From Cliona cf. orientalis (taxonomy: Eukaryota > Porifera > Demospongiae > Clionaida > Clionaidae), in contig OZ005706.1 of NCBI GenBank assembly GCA_963930775.1, positions 4,578,545 to 4,642,544 of the forward strand: DNA of 64,000 nucleotides, read 5' to 3'. Under the pieces are notes generated by a model that saw only the letters and a program-made list of their open reading frames with translations, made no database searches and was not told the origin of the DNA. The translations under genes and the position numbers were made by a program. Position 1 is the first letter of the stretch. Each line of letters begins with the position of its first letter. Shown one piece after another: positions 44,867-55,691 of the stretch.

Positions 44867-45486
44867 TACCCCGCGCGCACATTGCGCAATCTATAGATTT
44901 ACTTTCGGTGCATGGCTATACTGTTGTGAACTTGAGAGAAATAATGGAAAATTATGCTGACACTTGAAACAGCGCTCTCTGCACCCAAACCTAGCCAGAC
45001 TAGGAAGACATGAACTTGTACCTAAATTTTGTTGTGATAATAAATAGTATAGCTATCTTACATAGTGATTGGTTCCAGTCATTATAGACGTCACGAGCAT
45101 TATTTAGAACATCGACGATCTTTACCAGTCATACGCTTGTTAGTTGTGCCAAGGGCTTATCGAGCCGCCGTAGGCGGCTCGATAAGCCCTTGGTTGTGCG
45201 CATGAGCAGAAAGCACAATGGGCATGCATCATGCATTGATGGGCACTGCCGATACTAAGGCGTGGCTACGGTGGCCAACAAAAAGGCACTATTTGTGACG
45301 CTCGTGGACCGTATCCCTCAATTTGACGCACACTGAAGCTAGTTTTTCGCCGAATTCGATTGATTCGTTATGCTTACGAGTCGCTTAGACGCCTATGTCT
45401 TGAGATATGGCGATTTTTGTGCTAACGACAACAACAACAACGACGACACGACCGATTACTTTATCCCTTGCGCATGCGCGCGGGAT
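44867..45486. mobile_element. TACCCCGCGCGC element, 620 bp
   Basis: Left end TACCCCGCGCGCACATTGCG, right end TTGCGCATGCGCGCGGGATA, an inverted pair. Near the right is a CAACAACAACAACGACGACA tract. Relatives at 9373-9825 and 57793-58166. The palindrome at 45149-45193 is inserted in it. Confidence 0.65.
45149..45193. repeat. 45-bp palindrome made of two fused element ends, TTGTG duplication
   Basis: Arms of 21 bp (CCAAGGGCTTATCGAGCCGC-C and its exact reverse complement) around a GTA centre, flanked by TTGTG (45144-45148 and 45194-45198). The arms match the ends of the 638-bp element at 32150-32787. Confidence 0.85.
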
Positions 45487-45537
45487 AATTAGTCGCTTAG
45501 ACGCCTATGTCTCGAGATAGGGCGATTTTTGTGCTAC
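45378..45537 (+). repeat. Direct repeat of about 46 bp, two copies
   Basis: TCGCTTAGACGCCTATGTCT followed by a TGAGATATGGCGATTTTTGT-type block occurs at 45378-45423 and again at 45491-45537, with few differences. Confidence 0.8.
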
Positions 45538-45647
45538 ACCGCTTTGCACTTTGGTTGTCCGCGCCGCCCCAGTGCGCGGGTATATCCTCGTGCGCATGCG
45601 CAAAAAGCATTAGCCCGAAATTCAAATTCGAATAGCACGTAGCTACA

Positions 45648-46610
45648 ATGCCGACTTCCTATTCGATAGATTTGCGTTGGCGGATTGTATGGTTTCATCT
45701 TGTCCATGGTTTTACTTCACAAGAAGTTGCTGATCTGTTGTGCTTATCAGAACGTACCGTTCGAAGGTATATCACTCTGTTTCACCAAACTGGTGACATC
45801 AAACCTGTGTCACGCAGAAGCAGACCACAAAGGCTACTAGGAGATCTGGAGCAAGTTTACCTGTTTCAGCTCATACTGCGTAATCCAGGTATCTATCTTC
45901 ATGAGTTACAACACAGATTACAAGAAGCTTACGGTGTTAGAGTCCACGTTTCAACAATATGTCGTACCCTCAAATCCATGGGTTGTACGAGACAAGTGAT
46001 CCGGCATGTTGCCCTACAACAATCAGAGGCTATGCGGGCTAAATTTATGGCTGAGGTTTCAATATATGACCCGTCAATGCTTGTTTGGATTGACGAAAGT
46101 GGCTGTGACCGTAGAAACAGCATCAGAAAATACGGCTATAGCGTCCGTGGCATCCGTCCTGTGGATCACAGAATCTTGGTACGAGGTACTCGATACTCTG
46201 CTGTACCAGTGATGTCAGTACAGGGAATACATGATGTATTCTTGGCAGAGGGAAATATTAATGGAGATAGATTTGAATTTTTTATTAGAAACTTCTTGCT
46301 CCCGGTTATGATGCCCTTCAATGGGATAAATCCACTTTCAGTGGTAATAATGGACAATGCATCCATTCATCACGTTGAATCAAATGTGAATCTCATTGAG
46401 AGCATGGGTGTAAAGGTTATCTTTTTGCCTCCTTACTCACCAGATTTAAACCCTCTTGAACCAGTCTTCGGTAAAATAAAAGCCATCTTGAAGGAAAACG
46501 ACACCATCTTTCAAGCAACTTCTACTCCTCGGGTTTTACTGGCCATGGCCTTTACTATGGTGACTCATGAGGACTGCCTCAACTTCAGCAGACACTGTGG
46601 TTATTACTGA
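45648..46610 (+). CDS. Mariner/IS630-type DDE transposase, DD34E, intact
   Basis: Uninterrupted 320-aa ORF. Residues about 5-110 hold two helix-turn-helix modules (GFTSQEVADLLCLSERTVRR, then a winged-helix region with VHVSTICRTLK). The catalytic domain has D149 in VWIDESG, D236 in VVIMDNASIHH and E271 in PPYSPDLNPLEPVFGKIK; 34 residues separate the last two. Start and stop are clean and there are no frameshifts, so it may be recently active. I found no terminal inverted repeats around it: the 5' side joins the repeat-rich 44.9-45.5 kb block, and the 3' side runs into the gene ending at 46791. It could be a domesticated single-copy gene or a transposon whose ends I cannot see. Confidence 0.88.
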   Translation: MPTSYSIDLRWRIVWFHLVHGFTSQEVADLLCLSERTVRRYITLFHQTGDIKPVSRRSRPQRLLGDLEQVYLFQLILRNPGIYLHELQHRLQEAYGVRVHVSTICRTLKSMGCTRQVIRHVALQQSEAMRAKFMAEVSIYDPSMLVWIDESGCDRRNSIRKYGYSVRGIRPVDHRILVRGTRYSAVPVMSVQGIHDVFLAEGNINGDRFEFFIRNFLLPVMMPFNGINPLSVVIMDNASIHHVESNVNLIESMGVKVIFLPPYSPDLNPLEPVFGKIKAILKENDTIFQATSTPRVLLAMAFTMVTHEDCLNFSRHCGYY

Positions 46611-46790
46611 ACATGCAGTGACCACACCAATACTTTTTGTTCTCAATAATCATTTCATGTACAATAATTATGTTGTAACTTAACTCCACAACATCAAAAA
46701 CAAGAAAAGTAAACCAATCATGCCAACCCAGTACTAATAATTATTATAATATAGTACTGTACAGGATAATAATTATACTTCCATAATTCT

Positions 46791-47891
46791 TCACAGTTTC
46801 TTTAGAGTTATCATGACAGCTTCTTTTTCACGCAGATATTCGTCCTCTGTTAGAACTCCAGAATTCCTTAGCTCACTGAGATCACCAAGCTGTTTGTAGC
46901 ACTTCGACCTATTATCAATCGATTTTGCTGGACTTGTAACCACACTGCAGCTGGAGGTACTACGCTTTCCTGAGGGTACAGCTCCTGCAATTGCAGATGA
47001 TAGATGCTTAGCTACCTCACCAAGGGCTTCAGCCACCTCCGATTTCTTCTTTGGCTCTTTTCCACCAGCTCTAGAAAACATGGAGGTGTTTGGTGCATCG
47101 GTTTTGCTTGAATATAGACCACCAATAATCATTTCTCCCCATATTCTATATTGCATTGGAGTATACTGCTGCTCATGTAGGTCTTTCAATTCAGTCACTA
47201 TCTTCTCCAGCTGTTCATCTTTATCAGACTTCTTTTTTTTATTAGCCGTCCTCCCTGATGTTACAACTACAGCATCTTCATCAGAATCTGAGTCAGAGTC
47301 AATCTTTTTCTTGGACCGTTTCCTGGACTTAGATGTTGTTGGGTTGCTCTCCTTTAGTCCATCACACCAAAGGATAACTTTGACTCCCTTTTTCACATCG
47401 TTCCACACCTCCATCACATCCTGTGGACTTCTTATGGTCACGACAGTGGTAGCCTGATAATACCCGACATAAAACTCGTCAGTAACATCATCATCCAGCT
47501 GCAATTTGATTAACTGCTTTAATTGATCACGTGTGATCACTTGACCAACGTTAACATTACGAAGAGTGAAGGTCTTGCACGTTTTGACTGCTTCTTTCTT
47601 GGAGCTAGATTTGCACACGGCCTTTATCAGTAGCTTTGGTACAATCGTATTTGCTTGACTTGCCGGGTTGATAAAGGCCTGACGCTGATTTTGAGTGCTC
47701 AGCGGTGTAATAACCACGCCTCTACCCAGTCCAGAAGACAGCGTTGGCTGAGTAACCTTAGATCCAACATTTGTAACTGTAACTCTTGCTTGATTAGATC
47801 CAACAAGCGACACATTACACCCTGGTGCTGGCGATTTCGACTGCATATCGAAACACCGACACACAACTACACACTCGCTGACACACAACAT
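46791..47891 (-). CDS. Uncharacterised 366-aa protein with SHOCT-like C-terminus
   Basis: Single exon; ATG at 47891, or Met16 (MQSKSPAPG) in the same frame. The N-terminal 90 residues are low-complexity. Residues about 90-185 have strand/helix character (TFTLRNVNVGQVITRDQLKQ, ATTVVTIRSPQDVMEVWND), possibly a ubiquitin-like or PB1-like fold; this is uncertain. A basic/acidic tract follows (KSRKRSKKKIDSDSDSDED), then a coiled segment with YTPMQYRIWGEMIIGGL. The last about 32 residues, LGDLSELRNSGVLTEDEYLR onward, look like a SHOCT oligomerisation domain. The KRSKKK tract could be a nuclear localisation signal. Function unknown. It begins 120 bp from the repeat block at 48015. Confidence 0.65.
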   Translation of the reverse strand: MLCVSECVVVCRCFDMQSKSPAPGCNVSLVGSNQARVTVTNVGSKVTQPTLSSGLGRGVVITPLSTQNQRQAFINPASQANTIVPKLLIKAVCKSSSKKEAVKTCKTFTLRNVNVGQVITRDQLKQLIKLQLDDDVTDEFYVGYYQATTVVTIRSPQDVMEVWNDVKKGVKVILWCDGLKESNPTTSKSRKRSKKKIDSDSDSDEDAVVVTSGRTANKKKKSDKDEQLEKIVTELKDLHEQQYTPMQYRIWGEMIIGGLYSSKTDAPNTSMFSRAGGKEPKKKSEVAEALGEVAKHLSSAIAGAVPSGKRSTSSCSVVTSPAKSIDNRSKCYKQLGDLSELRNSGVLTEDEYLREKEAVMITLKKL

Positions 47892-48014
47892 TCACAAGCC
47901 CAAGTACATGTACATGCATGTGTGGAGAAAGCGCGGGGTATTATCCATAATACGCATGCGCACACAAGCACTCGGATAACGGATGTGCAAACCGGTGTAA
48001 CCACGACACTACAC

Positions 48015-48402
48015 TAGCCTCGTCCCCAGGCCCATTCCCAGCTTTTCAATGTTGCACGCTGAAAGCGGGAGGCCTGGTATCAGAAGTCACGTGATCGATT
48101 TTATCTGTATGAAGGGTGGTCAAAGGATGAAAATGAACGCGGGCGAGCCAAAAGTCAGCGAAGTTCAGACTGCTGCCGTTCACAATCTGCCCAAGGTAAG
48201 GCTTCAAAAGTATCAAATGATTGTAGTGTGATCATTAGTGAGAAAATGAAGTTGTAAAGTAAGCGCATGGCCTACAATGGCTGGCTTTTCAAAGCGACCT
48301 TTTGACTCCTGGTCTTCGCGTCACGTGTCGCAAGTCATATGACTTCCGATACCAGGCCCTCCTTTTTTTCTCCGTGCAACATTGAAAAACTGGGAGTGGC
48401 CA
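48015..48402. repeat. Inverted-repeat element with TAGCCTCGTCCCCAGG end
   Basis: TCAATGTTGCACGCTGAAAG and GCCTGGTATCAGAAGTCACG at the left recur in reverse at about 48310-48395. A short open frame between them (ATG 48103, ending at a GTAAGG donor near 48195) could be mistaken for a first exon. Confidence 0.6.
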
Positions 48403-48651
48403 ACAAAGCTAACTATATACCACTTTAATTGTCAGTAGAGCTCTAACAGCATTTCACTGCAACATTGTGTACACTGAACTTGTATGCATAGCTATTGTAT
48501 ATCCGGTGTGTCTTAAAAGCAACACTGCTTTTACCTGTATAAAGAAGCACATAAGTTGTATCTAGATTGTTTCTAGTGCCATGCTGGGTGGCCAAAAGGG
48601 GGGGGGGGTTATCTGAACCCCCCTTGTGTACGGGCCTGCATCGATAGGTTT

Positions 48652-48684
48652 TGGGTTTGGGTTTGGGTTTGGGTTTGGGTTCGG
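48652..48684 (+). repeat. (TTTGGG)n microsatellite
   Basis: Five or so tandem TTTGGG units. Not the animal telomere repeat TTAGGG. Confidence 0.85.
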
Positions 48685-48685
48685 A

Positions 48686-49006
48686 TTCAGGATTTCTTGG
48701 ATGGGGGTTCTGATAATTTTAGAAGCCATGCCCATTTGGGTGTAAAACCACGCCAATTTTTGATCGTTTGAGAGAAACTGCCAGTCTAATCGACCTATTT
48801 TTGATTGATTATCTGCTGAAGCATACTAAGGTGAGCCACAGCATCAGTTTTCTTAGTTCTGTAGCCATAGAGGGGAGTTCCATATAGCCTATCATCAGTA
48901 CTTAAATTCTGTAGCTAGCTACTGTACTACATACATGTAGTTCATAGTAGTAGAGCTGAAGGGGGGTTCGTCCGAATTCAACGAACCCCCCCTGGATCCG
49001 CCCCTG
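48686..49006. mobile_element. hAT-like MITE, left end degenerate
   Basis: The right end CCTGGATCCGCCCCTG is clear. The left begins GATTCAGGATTTCTTGG without a clean terminus. The interior shares the AGAAGCCATGCCCA and CTTAGTTCTGTAGCCATAG blocks with the other copies. Confidence 0.6.
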
Positions 49007-49292
49007 TTCTGCACCACCCTTATTCCTTCGAACAAGTGTGTAAGGTCTGGCTGTGTGTACGTCACCAGTATCTATTCCCTGCTGTAATAGCAGGTTAGGT
49101 CTGAAGGCAGAGCACATGGACTGCCCCCCCCCCCCCCCCCCCCTCAGATGGAGAAATCAGTTATAGCATACATGGCATATCTACTACACAATCTGCTGGC
49201 ATCAGCCTTGGCATCAGCCTTAAAAACTTAAGATAGGTCATGAATGACAACTTAAGGTGTGAACATTTTATCTCATTAATGACTATCACTTA

Positions 49293-49650
49293 CAGGGGCG
49301 TAGGAAGCAAATATCAAGTGGTAAGGCCAAGAAGAAGTTCTGGCTGCCTGGGGATGTGCCCCCTCCCATGCGAAGCGTGAAGCTCTTGGGTCTAGGGGAA
49401 ATTTGAACTATGAAAATCATGCTAATTTTAAGTCTAGATACATCAATACAGTACAGATGATAATGATTTATACCTTCAACCACTTTTTCCTACGAACACT
49501 AGTTCAACTTCGAGTGCCTACCAGTATGCGCATGCGTTATTACTATCGTTTAGCTGGTAATGGTCACCACAGTAAGTTATCCATTACGAACTGCAGAAGA
49601 AAAGTGGTACAGCCAGAGCCTTAGCAACTGTATCGCTTCTGACGCCACTG
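49293..49650. mobile_element. hAT-like MITE, ACTTA/ACCTA flanks
   Basis: Ends CAGGGGCGTAGGAAGC and GCTTCTGACGCCACTG; flanks ACTTA (49288-49292) and ACCTA (49651-49655), 4 of 5 identical. Confidence 0.7.
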
Positions 49651-51309
49651 ACCTATCTATACAAGCTTTCTGAGTCATAAGTATGCTAGTTTCATTGCTT
49701 CTCTCAGCATTGTAAAGGTACATGCCAACTGCTTGATGCCCAAAGTGTGCATAACCTTGTCCTGCTCTGCATATAATGACATTGGTGATCACCAACTAGA
49801 TTCTGACATTGCTTATAAATCACTTTAAATGGAAGCCTTACATGTACGCTAGCTATCTATATGCTCATAATCTTGGCCGCCATGTGAGAGCAGCGATCGA
49901 TCTAGCTGGCTACCTTAGCTTCAACCATTAGTGCGGCTATCAAAATACCAAGAAACACTGACCTTATCGATTTTTGAAGTTTTTTGTGATGAACAATCTG
50001 TAAAAGAGTCAATTTGAACGGTTTCAAGGCGAATCGTCACAGTTTCTGGTTTGTCAAACGTTGACGTCTAATTAACACCCACTAGCGTACATTACGACCA
50101 ATAATGAACGTGCATTATTGGCCATAATGTGCACGCTCACCGTCTAGCAGATATAAAGCATGGGTAGTGCCTTTGATCCGCCCACGCAAGTCACAATAAT
50201 GTAGTATAAATTCATTATGTCATTTATATACACATGCATACACACAAATTTAATTTATTCTATTGTTACAAATGAAGATTACTGATACAGAAGGTTAGTG
50301 CATTAACATAAATTATTGTGTATTTATTCCTATGGTAAGTTGTAAACCCATGCAAAGGTTATGTATAACATGGTACAGGTTATGGCTAGCTATATATAAT
50401 ATAGTAGTGTCAAGACCATGAATTGCCAATTAAAGCCATTGTGTCACTATATAAGGCGTACTTGCTTCTTAACGAACTCATTAGCATATCAAAAAGTTTT
50501 GTACTACCAGTGATCATGCTTACTAGTGTGCTAACACGATAAAGGTGGTGTGAGTAGGCGTGACTGGCTGTGATTGACGCCTCCATTCTACGTATCCTCC
50601 ACTACGAAGGAAGATTTCCGAATGTCCCAGGTTCTGAACGAATCGGCAGAAAGGCCATAATAGATGAGATCACCGCTCCTGTTCCCTGTGAATCTCCGTT
50701 CTTTCAGGTTCCTGATGGTGCCCTATTTTTTTTCTTGCAAGCCTCTGTACTCGAGATATTAACGCGGAAAAGCGGGACACTCCCGATTTTTCCATATATG
50801 CTAATATTAAATTTTTGCGCAAAATCGGCAGAGAGACAAAGCTCCTCCTACTTGTATGCTTGGTATTGGTGCATAGCTAGTGATGCTGGCCTATTTTTTT
50901 TTATATGGTGCACCTGGAAGCAGAAAATGGCAAAGAACAAATCTATTTCCATAGAGATAATACATTGACTGAATGTGTCATTTGTGTGAAAAAGTGTGAG
51001 CTTGAGCAAATGATCACCAACTTCTTGATATGTTCAAAAATTCAATTAAAGTGGGTACAGGAAGTATGGGAATGCCCAATATTGCGGTATAGTCCACGGA
51101 AGTACACGGAGACCGAACGCGTAAACGCAAAGATGTTGGCATTGTTTGCGATTGCTGAGTTGAGAAGTCTGCAGTCTTCGGTTATAGCTGATAAGTAGAA
51201 GCTAGAGAGCCTGCACGATGCCTGGAAAGTCGAACGCCCAGCAGAGCGAGCCTCTGCAGGAAGATTTGAATGTGCTCACGAACTTATCAGCCATCTGCCA
51301 CGCCCACTG
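49651..51309. other. Intergenic, no gene assigned
   Basis: Contains open frames at 50570-50968 and 50905-51198 without family resemblance, and a short ATG frame at 51218 (MPGKSNAQQSEPLQEDLN) that runs into the MITE at 51310. The latter could be a broken first exon, but nothing confirms it. Confidence 0.35.
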
Positions 51310-51650
51310 CAGTGGTGTAGCCAGGGGGGTGCTCAGGGTGCTCAAGCACCCCCTTCAGCTCTTGGACTAGTTGACATAGTCTATAGAACAGCCTCCAGCA
51401 CCCCCTTAGTTACTCCAAACCGTCATCTACTACAAAATAACAGCTTAGAAGACACTTAAAAACTTATCTTATCCCAAGATTTGGCCGAAAACCTTGAGCT
51501 AGCTCGCTAGCTACGTTCAGAACGTGTTTTCTGTGACAATTTGAACTTTGACCTTACTGATTAATAAGTGGGCGTGGCTTAAAATTTTGCGTGCGTGCTT
51601 CGCGCGCATAGTCCAGCACCCCCTTACATAAAATCCTGGTTACGCCCCTG
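51310..51650. mobile_element. hAT-like MITE, CACTG duplication
   Basis: Ends CAGTGGTGTAGCCAGG and CCTGGTTACGCCCCTG; CACTG on both sides (51305-51309 and 51651-51655). Contains GTGCTCAGGGTGCTCAAGCA runs. Confidence 0.8.
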
Positions 51651-51886
51651 CACTGTTCATTTATGCATGGGCACATGTGAAGTTCAATTAGTAGGCAATC
51701 AGCCCTTATAGTGTGACAATGCCTTTAATATATTATATAGAATTTATGCACAAGATTGATGACTTAAACTTTATACATATAGCCCCTCTTAATATTAGAC
51801 CTGCATGGGCCAGGCAAGAGACTCTAACACACAATTCTACAACTACATCGGTTGAGATTTTCTCTACTCTACCCTAATTATTTCAG

Positions 51887-54800
51887 ACTTGACAGAGAGT
51901 AACGCTGGCGATGGTATAGGAGACTTTTTCACCCGTTTATATGTAGGTGAGTCATGCACATGTGCAGGTGCCTTATTACTATGCACACTGATCCATGGCT
52001 TGATAACATCCTAGCTAGTTATTATATTATAGCCAGAAATTTCGCCATGAGACAATTATTGTTAATATTACCACTTTATTTTTCCCCGGTATTGTTTGGA
52101 GACCTATACCTATCATCTTGGTACAAATATAATACTATATATATTAAGGTAGCTGAGTTTAGTGAAAAATTTCTCTGAAATTTATTATTTCGTCAATACT
52201 GTCAAATTAATGTCCTGACAAACTTAATATTTCCAGCTGTATACAGTATATTATAGTCATATGTCCATGCATTGTACAGGTAGCAGATTTGATTTAAATT
52301 CGCACTAAAATTTCTGGCTATACAAATATCCACTAAAGCATTATCAGGATTGTTTACCCACATTGTGGTCTGCAGCTTGTAGCTTTTAGTATTTACAAGT
52401 TGGTTCTTGCTCTCATACCATAACCTATACTTACATACCACACTGTTGATGACACAGCTGAGTTATACCTATAGGTTTCTATGCATTTAGCATACAAACT
52501 TGTGTTATTCTGTACCATGTGAGGTTCTGAATCAATAGGGCTTGCCCTATGATTGTCATTTCAGTAGCATAATTATCCAGCTAAGCAAGTTACTATATTA
52601 ATTTACTTTATTATGAATTTTATTTACAGCATTTAGTGATACTCTAAGGAATTTGTTTGGGGAAAAAGATACAGAGGAACCTTCGAAACGTAACTTGATT
52701 ACTGTCTTATATACATGTATGCTATGTGAATTATGGTGTTATTAATTTTTTAGATTTGATTATTAGAGACATTGGATCAAACTGGGTGTATCTTGAATGT
52801 AATAAAGGCAAAGCTGATATAACATGTAAAACTGAAGATACAACTCAACCTGAGAATTTTACAATACCTGCCAATATATCTCTGGGTGCTGGCAAGATTT
52901 ATACTTGCAACATTACAGAAGGGAGTGGTGATTCTGGCATTACCTTTGAACTAGGTATCAATTATAATAATTATTATTATGTACACTATAGGATTGATTT
53001 TGATTACCCTGTATAGTAATTACCTCTTTTGGAGAGTAATTTCACTTTCTGTCTTGTGCACGTCACTAAGCCAAGCCATTGAGTAGAGTCAATTTTTTCT
53101 TCAGCCTGATTGTGAAAAGTAGAGCTGTTCAAATGCTTATTCTGTATTCCATTCTTCTGGCATTTTCACTTGATATGGCACTGTTATTCACTCACACTTG
53201 AAACCATGCCCACAAGAACCATGTGCTCTCATTGGTCAATGATTAAATTCCTAGTGCATGACTTTCTGAAAATATCTTACATAGGCCTCACAGTGCATAT
53301 GATACTCTCTTCTCGACCTTATTATATACTCTTACAAATGTAGCTACTATAATAGCAGTATGTGCAACAACAGGACTAGCTAACCTAGCCTCGGACCCAT
53401 GCTCTCTTTCTTGAAGAAAGAGCCAGGACTCAAGGCTATAGCTAGCCTAGTCTCTCTAAAGAGGGCCTATTTGTCCATGGAACACCTTATGTTAGGCTCA
53501 GATTGGGCTTGATCTAAGGTATTATTGTATGGTTGCTAAGCTCACAGCTTTGTAACCGTAGCATCTTGTACTAGAATAAACTACTGCAGCTAGCTGTACC
53601 CAGTACTCTGTAGTGCGTGTTAACCAGTAGACCACATCCCAGACAGTGGGTATTCCCTCGCTCGAGCATGCGCAAAGCGGTACAGCATGGCTATGAATAC
53701 TATTAATGGACGTACGGACGTACGTACCAACGTACGCTTCCAGCACTGTGTCTCGGCACTTCGGTGCCGAGACAAAAAAACTAGTCTAGGTTGATGAAAA
53801 ACATACACACACAGGTGCTGGGAATGTTACTGCAAGTAGCAACACATCTATTGCTCGTTTTGAGAGTGAAGAAGGAGACTGTGAACTTAGCTGTGTGGTA
53901 AAAAATAATGGAACTCAAACTGATACAGTGTGGAGGCTTCAAAACTACATGGGAGAGAGAGGACTAGAAGAAGTCCCTGATGGTGAGATATTTGAAATTT
54001 TTGGAGATCCACGTCCTCGGTCAAATACAAATTTTGGAAATCGTTTAAAAATTCAAAACTGTTCGTCTAAAAAGTTAAATGGAACAAAAGTTTACTGTGG
54101 CTCCCATATGAATCATACACAAGTTCATTTTGACATCGAAGTCTGTGGTATGTTTTTTGATTTTATTATTGTGTGTTGGCAACCATGTTGCTGTTATCTC
54201 ATATGTAATGTAGAGGAACCAGTTCTGGTGGTTAATGGCACTATTTGGTTAGAAGAGGGAACGAAAAGCTGTACAGTGACTGTCATCCAATCCCCTATAG
54301 AATTAACTCACTTTAGATGGCAGAAGGACAATGAAGAAGTAAGTGACTCAGAGGACCTTCAGTTTACTGAGAAAGGTGTTACCTTTAACAATGTTACGAG
54401 AGATGACATTGGAAACTATTCTCTAACTGCTAACATGTCTTGCCATGAGCACTTGACACCAAAAGAAGTTGTTGGAAATTTTCCTTTGAGTGTTGTCTGT
54501 AAGTAATACATGTGACTAGTGATAGTGTGTTGCAGTGTATAATTTTTTTTATTATAATTACTACTCAGATGGGCCTGAATTGACTAAAGCAGATGAGGTC
54601 TACTCTGCTCGTGAGGGAGACTCAGTGACCCTTATCTGTGGTTCTGACCTCAAAAGCAACCCTTCAGCTACTATTAGTTGGACTAAACCTAAGGGGGAGA
54701 CTGTAAACAGCAGTGAACGGTTTACAATGAACAATGGATCAGAGGTGGTTTCACTGAGTATCACTAATGTTGGTAAGGACGACAATGGAACTTGGACGTG

Positions 54801-55244
54801 TAATGTGGAGGTATTGAGAAACGAGATTCTCTACTGTAGCTCTGAACAGGAAAATCAACAAAGAATAGAACATAATCAATTGCAGCTGATTGTTGTCAGT
54901 AAGTTACGAGATAAGGGGTAGGAATATTCATAGAGGTACATGTAAACGATTCATGACTGTTTTCATATCAGTTCCTCCTAGTGAGCCACAAAACTTTCGA
55001 GTGGTGAAAGTAACTTGCTCATCTTTTCGTGTCTGTTGGTATAAACCAAAATATCATGGATCTTCCTATTTGGCTGGCTATGACATATCCTACAATGACA
55101 AACATGAGAGAATTGACGTGGTAGGCTGTTTCATCTTTGACAGTGATCGTCTTGAGTGGAGACAGACCTATAGCATTGCTGTTTCTGCGGTCAGTGAGGC
55201 TGGTGTAAGAGGAAGCCCATCAAGGAGCTTAATTCTCATAATGG
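51887..55244 (+). CDS. Ig/FN3 ectodomain exons, cassette A (5' end not found)
   Basis: Seven exons, all phase 1 at both ends: 51887-51946, 52630-52689, 52754-52954, 53815-54147, 54214-54498, 54569-54898 and 54972-55244. The first two are 60 bp each. The third encodes a Cys-containing segment (YLECNKGKADITCK). The next three each encode one Ig-like domain: GDCELSCVVKNNGTQTDTVW to KVYCGSH; KSCTVTVI to GNYSLTANMSCHEH; DSVTLICGSDLKSNPSATIS to DNGTWTCNVEV. The seventh is an FN3 domain (PSEPQNFRVVKVTCSSFRVC). Many NxT/NxS sites suggest an extracellular, glycosylated product. No signal-peptide exon was found upstream. The exons may splice on to the receptor-GTPase exons from 58998, since the phases allow it, or belong to a separate truncated neighbour. 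Confidence 0.75.
53750..53773 (+). repeat. 10-bp hairpin with C(TTCG)G loop before an Ig exon
   Basis: GTCTCGGCAC, TTCG, GTGCCGAGAC: a perfect stem closed by the extra-stable cUUCGg tetraloop if transcribed. It lies 42 nt upstream of the exon at 53815. Confidence 0.8.
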
Positions 55245-55527
55245 GTAAGATTATGTTAATTATAATATTATAATATAGTTCCTTTTGTGTATTACACATT
55301 GGATGCACTATCACAAATCGGCCGTAAAGTAACACTCAGTGCCTAGGCACATTTGTTATGTTTGCCCTGACTACCGTGTCTTAGCTCTTTTAATAAGTAT
55401 AATATGCTTCTTGTTAAGCACATGTTTTTGTTGAGTATATGTCTCCTTGCTGCCATGAGTTATAGGCCCGGCATGCACTTAACAACCAGTGTTTACAGTA
55501 TCTGTGGTCACTGGCAAGTCAAATGAT

Positions 55528-55691
55528 TACCGTAGATTTGGAATTTTTCGTGTTAAGAAACTTTCGTATGATAAATTTTCGTAGGAACGACCCCTTACCA
55601 CGTTAATGTTAATAGTGCGCATTAATTTTTGTAAGATTAATTTTGTAGCTGCCATCGACAATGAAAATATTAAATTTACAGATTTACGGTA
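55528..55691. mobile_element. Family R3 MITE, copy 2 (diverged)
   Basis: Starts TACCGTAGATTTGGAATTTT and ends AAATTTACAGATTTACGGTA. Confidence 0.65.

Noticed and set aside
48103..48195. Possible first coding exon ending in GTAAGG
   Set aside because: It sits between the arms of an inverted repeat, and no following exon fits it.
48652..48684. Interstitial telomere array
   Set aside because: The unit is TTTGGG, not TTAGGG, and it is very short; an ordinary microsatellite.
52054..52178. Signal-peptide-like ORF (MRQLLLILPLYFSPVLFG) between Ig gene exons
   Set aside because: Attractive as an alternative first exon, but it reaches a stop without a phase-1 donor that would join the next exon.
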